Part shown: piece after piece, positions 5,936 through 8,558 of the stretch | How positions within the stretch are numbered: the first letter of the stretch is position 1 | How the letters are laid out: each line of letters begins with the position of its first letter | Assembly (NCBI GenBank): GCA_013138655.1 | Contig: WTCI01000131.1 | Span: 1-8,558, forward strand | Reading direction: 5' to 3' | Origin: Desulfuromonadaceae bacterium | GTDB lineage: Bacteria; Desulfobacterota; Desulfuromonadia; Desulfuromonadales; Geopsychrobacteraceae | Length of the DNA: 8,558 bases | Program-made: the position numbers and the translations under genes | Notes under the pieces: generated by a model | Told to the model about the DNA's origin: nothing | Seen by the model: the letters and a program-made list of their open reading frames with translations, nothing else | The model's database searches: none

Positions 5936-6165
5936 GCTGGTAGTGAGGGGCAAAAGGAAAAGTTTGTTCTTTTCAAAAAACAGTACGATAAAGTAGTTAT
6001 CGAATGTTGAAAATAAATCTGTCCCCTTTTGCCTGTCCTTTTGCCTGTCAACTTGTTTGCGGAGCGTAAACACCGCAGTCGGCTCGAGCGACTTGTTCTC
6101 GCTGCGGAGCGGCGGGGGCAAGGCGCCTGAGTTTACTCAGCTCCGCGATTCATGCCGCGCAGCGG
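5936..6165. other. Seam region: gene tail, GTCCCC motif, 12-bp tandem repeat and attC-like debris
   Basis: This stretch has no intact gene. The decayed tail of the nucleotidyltransferase runs to 6010. Next comes an AAATAAATCTGTCCCC word (6011-6026) of a type I recall beside RAYT-linked elements. A perfect 12-bp tandem repeat, CTTTTGCCTGTC, follows (6026-6037 and 6038-6049). Between 6065 and 6101 lie CGTAAAC and GTTCTCG boxes around a 5-bp AGTCG/CGACT stem, resembling a very short attC. A TGAGT-TT-ACTCA palindrome sits at 6128-6139. From 6165 leftward on the minus strand the sequence may be the start of a lost cassette. Confidence 0.4.
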
Positions 6166-6240
6166 CGTGAACACAAAAATCACCTGCCTTTTGGAGCCGC
6201 AAAGCGGCGGAAAAAGGTCAGGTGGATTGCCTTGTTATCC
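6166..6240 (-). other. attC site of the methyltransferase gene cassette
   Basis: This is a 75-bp integron attC. The plus-strand boxes are CGTGAAC (6166-6172) and GTTATCC (6234-6240); the second overlaps the methyltransferase stop codon. The stem is CACCTG (6181-6186) with CAGGTG (6219-6224), then CCTTTT (6187-6192) with AAAAGG (6212-6217), then GCCGC-AAA-GCGGC at the tip. Two bases are left unpaired on the plus strand, T6218 and G6225, with ATT/AAT pairing resuming outside. These match the extrahelical T and G that orient attC recombination on the bottom strand. GTTATCC also equals the core at the start of the same cassette (7012-7018). The CGTGAAC box departs from the strict consensus. Confidence 0.75.
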
Positions 6241-6986
6241 TATTTTTTTTGCATTATAAAAAATTCATAACCGTAAAAATTCGAAAATTTCCTATAAAAG
6301 TCTGCTTCACTTTTAAATGCTTCAAAAATAGCTAATGCCACTTCGTTTCCTTGGTATTTCTTATTCAGTCTACGTAATTCTTTTTCCATTGGTAAATAAT
6401 AGTTATTCAACCACGCCGATTCAGGTAATGTGAAATTTGAGATTAAGTTAAATTCTTCCTTTTTAATTGTTTCGATTTTTTCTTCAATGTTTTTGATGTC
6501 GGGATATTCACTGCCAAAGTATTCAACAACGGTGTTAGGCGGATTAGAGACAGTATATACAAGCTCTGTCACAGCTAAGTAGCCTTTGTCTTTCAAAAGC
6601 TGATGGCAGCGTTTCAATCCATTTTGAAATCCCATAAAATACAATGCACCTTCTGACCAGATGATATCAAAGGTTTTTTCCTCAAAATTCATATCGAGCA
6701 TTGACATATTTTGTGGGATTATATTTTCTTCAAATTCTTCGTTTTTTGTCCTGTCCATTAATGTGTCAAGAAATCCTTGATGGTTATCTAAAGCCATGAT
6801 TTTTCCATTTGAGATTTTTGCTAATTCTATGGTCTGCATTCCCTGCCCACACCCGATATCTAAAATGAATGGATGTTTTGAGTGTCGGGGGATAGAATTA
6901 AATGCGCGTCTGGTGCACTCATTGTCGCCAGGTCCACTCCGTGGTAATGCTTCGCATAATTCATATAAATATTCAATTCCTTCCAT
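6240..6986 (-). CDS. Class I SAM-dependent methyltransferase carried on a gene cassette
   Basis: This is a 248-residue protein with a Rossmann-type methyltransferase domain. Motif I is ILDIGCGQGMQT (residues 41-52), which binds S-adenosylmethionine. D67 in MALDNHQ would contact the ribose. FDIIWSEGALYFMGF (106-120) is the motif IV region, and GYLAVTELVY (135-144) follows. The N-terminal segment LPRSGPGD lies before motif I. The C-terminal third, without a recognised motif, is rich in aromatic and charged residues and may set substrate choice; the substrate is unknown. Start: ATG 6986 has AGAGGT about eight bases upstream, and only 26 bp separate it from the cassette core site. The gene is AT-rich, unlike the radical SAM operon, which fits lateral transfer. 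Transcription would come from an upstream cassette or integron promoter. Confidence 0.85.
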   Translation of the reverse strand: MEGIEYLYELCEALPRSGPGDNECTRRAFNSIPRHSKHPFILDIGCGQGMQTIELAKISNGKIMALDNHQGFLDTLMDRTKNEEFEENIIPQNMSMLDMNFEEKTFDIIWSEGALYFMGFQNGLKRCHQLLKDKGYLAVTELVYTVSNPPNTVVEYFGSEYPDIKNIEEKIETIKKEEFNLISNFTLPESAWLNNYYLPMEKELRRLNKKYQGNEVALAIFEAFKSEADFYRKFSNFYGYEFFIMQKK

Positions 6987-7011
6987 AAGATACCTCTTTT
7001 TTTATATTTAC

Positions 7012-7071
7012 GGATAACCTCGTAAATCAGCCGCGCTTTTTTCTACGTCGGCTGGATTTGCCTTGTTAGGC
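7012..7071 (-). other. attC site between the two gene cassettes
   Basis: This is a 60-bp integron attC. Plus-strand boxes are GGATAAC (7012-7018) and GTTAGGC (7065-7071), the latter a perfect GTTRRRY. The stem is AAAT (7024-7027) with ATTT (7056-7059), then CAGCCG (7028-7033) with CGGCTG (7049-7054), leaving G7055 extrahelical on the plus strand, as expected for the recombining bottom strand. The terminal loop is about 15 nt. The CTCGT and GCCTT segments next to the boxes do not pair, like the unpaired central spacer of attC hairpins. It follows the membrane-protein stop by about ten bases. Confidence 0.8.
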
Positions 7072-7080
7072 GATCGTATT

Positions 7081-7659
7081 CTAATTGGATTGGTGTTTTC
7101 TATACACAATAACGGCGGTAACAATGTGTATTACTATCACGGTTAATGCAATAACTAGATATATTTTCCACTCATGGCATGTTGAATTGTTAGAATATAA
7201 TATAAACGTGGGAGTTATTACCGCAACATAAAAAAAGGCATAGAAGATCCGCCCAAGTATTCTTTGCTTTTTGGACGCCCTTGTTTGCCAGTTTTCGGCA
7301 ACTCGAAAGGTCGGTGAGTCTTGACATCTGAGCAATGACCTAATCTCCGTCTCGAAATACTGGAGTTGCTCCAAATAAAAATTAATTATTAATTGCTTTT
7401 GCAGGTTCATTATTCCAACTATTGCTAACATGATAATAATCGCAACGAAACCAAAAAAAAGAATGCTGGTGTCACTGGTGTTTTGCTGGTAAACAGCCTC
7501 GTAAAATGGTTTCCAAGTAAGTATCGCGCCAACTGCAGCGAGCATCTTGAAGTCAGCGAATGCATCCCTGGCATAAGAATCGCAGATGTTAGCAAGACGG
7601 ACAGTCTCTTTGTAATGGTATGAAAGAGCTTCTTTTGTATTCTCGTTTGTTTCTTCCAT
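7081..7659 (-). CDS. Hypothetical four-helix membrane protein on a gene cassette
   Basis: This is a 192-residue protein with no family I recognise. Hydrophobic segments lie at about residues 37-55 (weaker), 66-85, 137-155 and 166-186. Between helices 2 and 3 is a cytoplasmic-looking region of about 50 residues (LQKQLIINFYLEQLQYFETE onward) likely to be helical. The layout, two helices, a soluble linker and two helices, resembles several small uncharacterised membrane proteins, but no motif allows a function. Start: ATG 7659, with AAGG about ten bases upstream. A cassette core site, GTTAAGC, lies 20 bp further out, and the gene is followed by a clear attC, so it is a complete cassette reading frame. 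It is AT-rich like the next cassette. Confidence 0.75.
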   Translation of the reverse strand: MEETNENTKEALSYHYKETVRLANICDSYARDAFADFKMLAAVGAILTWKPFYEAVYQQNTSDTSILFFGFVAIIIMLAIVGIMNLQKQLIINFYLEQLQYFETEIRSLLRCQDSPTFRVAENWQTRASKKQRILGRIFYAFFYVAVITPTFILYSNNSTCHEWKIYLVIALTVIVIHIVTAVIVYRKHQSN

Positions 7660-7679
7660 CGTTGCGCTACCTTGTGAGT

Positions 7680-7727
7680 GCTTAACTATTTATTACTTCC
7701 CACATTATACCTATGTTCCAGAATCTT
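7680..7727 (-). promoter_or_regulatory. Cassette junction GTTAAGC with an upstream TATAAT, possible attI/Pc-like region
   Basis: The minus-strand GTTAAGC (7686-7680) fits the GTTRRRY core and is one base from complementing the GCCTAAC core at the other end of the same cassette. Just upstream on the minus strand is a perfect TATAAT (about 7713-7708). No good -35 is seen at 16-18 bp; TTGTCA occurs but too far away. No attC hairpin is evident on the far side, so this could be an attI or a truncated junction. The promoter would read into both cassettes. Confidence 0.4.
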
Positions 7728-7761
7728 AATAGATATTCTGACAAATAAAATGTCTATACAC

Positions 7762-7787
7762 GAAGTTCCGGACATCAGAAGTTCCGG
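7762..7787. repeat. Short direct repeat GAAGTTCCGG beside the IS30 end
   Basis: GAAGTTCCGG occurs twice with a 16-bp period, the second copy running into GGGGACGG and then GAATTC next to the IS30 transposase stop codon. It may belong to the IS30 terminus or to another small mobile element; the sequence alone does not decide. Confidence 0.4.
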
Positions 7788-7798
7788 GGACGGTGAAT

Positions 7799-8019
7799 TC
7801 AATTTGCAAGTGCACCACGTGCTATAGGCCAGAACGCTTCATGGGGCGTGCGGTATCCGAGGCATTTTCGTGGACGGTTGTTTAACCTTCTGACTGCTTC
7901 AGAAACATCGTCTTCATCTGTTTTTCGGAAGTCGATCCCCTTCGGAAAATATTGTCGCAATAAGCCGTTGGCGTTTTCGTTGGCACCCCGTTGCCACGCG
8001 GCATAAGGAACACAGGAAC
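7799..8019 (-). pseudogene. IS30-family transposase, C-terminal fragment
   Basis: The minus strand encodes about 70 residues ending at TGA 7799-7801. It begins PYAAWQRGANENANGLLRQY and continues FPKGIDF, then RRLNNRPRKCLGYRTPHEAF. This is the end of the IS30-family DDE transposase, including the glutamate of the catalytic triad (RGANENANG) and the NNRPRKCLGY signature. The N-terminal helix-turn-helix and both catalytic aspartates are missing. The frame breaks upstream where the 29-bp repeat begins (8020) and meets a stop at 8036-8038. It is inactive debris, probably cut by the insertion or rearrangement that brought in the repeat-flanked gene. Confidence 0.82.
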
Positions 8020-8048
8020 ACGGGGTCGGACCAAGCTAAGTTGTTGAT
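8020..8048. repeat. 29-bp direct repeat, copy 1
   Basis: ACGGGGTCGGACCAAGC followed by TAAGTTGTTGAT matches 28 of 29 positions of the copy at 8444-8472. It starts exactly where the IS30 frame is lost. The two copies frame the cysteine-rich gene. Confidence 0.85.
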
Positions 8049-8054
8049 TTTTAT

Positions 8055-8429
8055 TTATTCTCTAAGTCCGCTTTTTTCATATGCACATGTAGGACAATAA
8101 GCTAATCCTTTAAGTGCTTGATTATTACATCCTTGCCATGCGCATATTCCATCGGAAAGTCCACCACGATTTTGAATGAGGAAATCTATTCTTACATCCT
8201 TATCATTGTATGATCTCCAACTTTCAGGCTCTTTAATTTTTATAGCTAAGCCGGTTTGATATTTATCCCATTCATCCAGCTGCCAATGCTGGCCGCAAAC
8301 AGGGCATTTAATCAGCTTAACCCAAGCATCATCTTTCCAATCAATTCTTTTGAATTTTTTAAAATATGAATCGCTTGAATCAGATTTGAAAAACTTTGGC
8401 AGGTTCTTGCACTTACACATTTTCATCAT
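8055..8429 (-). CDS. Small cysteine-rich, zinc-ribbon-like hypothetical protein
   Basis: This is a 124-residue protein of no family I can name. It has four cysteine pairs: C5 and C7, CPVCG (C42, C45), C96 with C101, and CPTC (C112, C115). The middle pair and the two C-terminal pairs look like zinc-binding knuckles. Between them is a tryptophan-rich segment (HWQLDEWDKYQTG) and DFLIQNRGGL. It has no signal peptide or membrane helix, so it is probably cytosolic. Start: ATG 8429 has AGGA about nine bases upstream; the ATG codons at residues 2 and 4 are alternatives. It is AT-rich and lies alone between two 29-bp direct repeats, suggesting it moved as a unit. Confidence 0.65.
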   Translation of the reverse strand: MMKMCKCKNLPKFFKSDSSDSYFKKFKRIDWKDDAWVKLIKCPVCGQHWQLDEWDKYQTGLAIKIKEPESWRSYNDKDVRIDFLIQNRGGLSDGICAWQGCNNQALKGLAYCPTCAYEKSGLRE

Positions 8430-8443
8430 CTTCGGTCCTGAAT

Positions 8444-8472
8444 ACGGGGTCGGACCAAGCCAAGTTGTTGAT
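8444..8472. repeat. 29-bp direct repeat, copy 2
   Basis: This is the same sequence as at 8020-8048 with one C/T difference, in the same orientation, 424 bp away. It lies 14 bp upstream of the start of the cysteine-rich gene, so a repeat-encoded signal could affect its expression. Confidence 0.85.
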
Positions 8473-8513
8473 ATTCAAGAAAAACCATTCCCAAAATACC
8501 TGTTTTTAGATGC

Positions 8514-8549
8514 TATAGGGCGATTTTCGGCCTCAAAATCGGGCCTATA
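8514..8549. repeat. 36-bp imperfect palindrome (REP-like)
   Basis: TATAGG (8514-8519) pairs with CCTATA (8544-8549), and CGATTTT (8521-8527) pairs with AAAATCG (8535-8541), with a small internal bulge and a 7-nt loop. The 13-bp stem could be a REP-type palindrome, the end of a mobile element, or a bidirectional hairpin. No gene is visible from 8473 to the window end. Confidence 0.6.
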
Positions 8550-8558
8550 AATTTCCTG

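Noticed and set aside
5810..6121. Minus-strand open frame of 103 codons across the end of the nucleotidyltransferase gene
   Set aside because: It runs antisense to the coding tail and through the 12-bp repeat (giving DRQKDRQK), so it looks like a by-product of the repeat and GC bias.
8020..8472. CRISPR array
   Set aside because: Only two repeat copies exist, separated by a 395-bp coding segment, with no regularly spaced short spacers anywhere in the window.

Overview
The window looks like accessory DNA from a Gram-negative bacterium. An outer-membrane PagL-type barrel, a lipoprotein, a COG1313-type radical SAM protein next to a THUMP protein, and RAYT/IS30 debris together suggest a member of the Desulfuromonadota or a related deltaproteobacterial group. 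This placement is an inference from protein resemblance only. No tRNA, rRNA or CRISPR array was seen. Base composition is patchy: the radical SAM/THUMP operon is GC-rich, while the genes from about 6240 to 8430 are clearly AT-rich, as expected for imported cassettes.

Layout. (1) 1-1991, all minus strand: a small lipoprotein, a zinc-type CDF cation exporter and a DUF2784 membrane protein. Integron attC-like structures lie between or after them, with the best at 1476-1559 and weaker ones at 492-527 and at the left edge. (2) 2070-3142: a RAYT (REP-associated tyrosine transposase) pseudogene that has lost its whole catalytic core, then a plus-strand PagL-like outer-membrane protein with its own candidate promoter. 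(3) 3129-3372: an unrecognised 3' ORF fragment ending at a GGGAC motif. (4) 3373-4849, minus strand: a tight two-gene operon, THUMP protein then radical SAM protein, with a candidate promoter. (5) 5140-6010, plus strand: a winged-helix regulator overlapping by 4 nt (GTGA) a nucleotidyltransferase-like gene. The second gene carries a frameshift and a premature stop, so it reads as the remains of a toxin-antitoxin-like pair. (6) 6166-7686, minus strand: two consecutive integron gene cassettes, a SAM methyltransferase and a four-helix membrane protein. Their attC sites at 6166-6240 and 7012-7071 show paired stems, extrahelical bases on the expected strand, and core sites that complement the 5' end of the same cassette. 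(7) 7799-8019: the C-terminal part of an IS30-family transposase, cut off by one copy of a 29-bp direct repeat. The second copy is at 8444-8472, and between them lies a small cysteine-rich (zinc-ribbon-like) protein gene. The window ends in a 36-bp imperfect palindrome.

How it fits together. The central block (about 2370-5500) looks like ordinary chromosomal genes with their own promoters. The two outer blocks look like integron cassettes that share the minus-strand orientation, the overlap of attC with stop codons, and a shared downstream core-site sequence. No integron integrase is visible, so they may be clusters of attC sites lacking an integrase nearby, or the distal part of an array whose integrase lies outside the window. 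RAYT, IS30 and GGGGAC-type end motifs lie at several of the seams between blocks.
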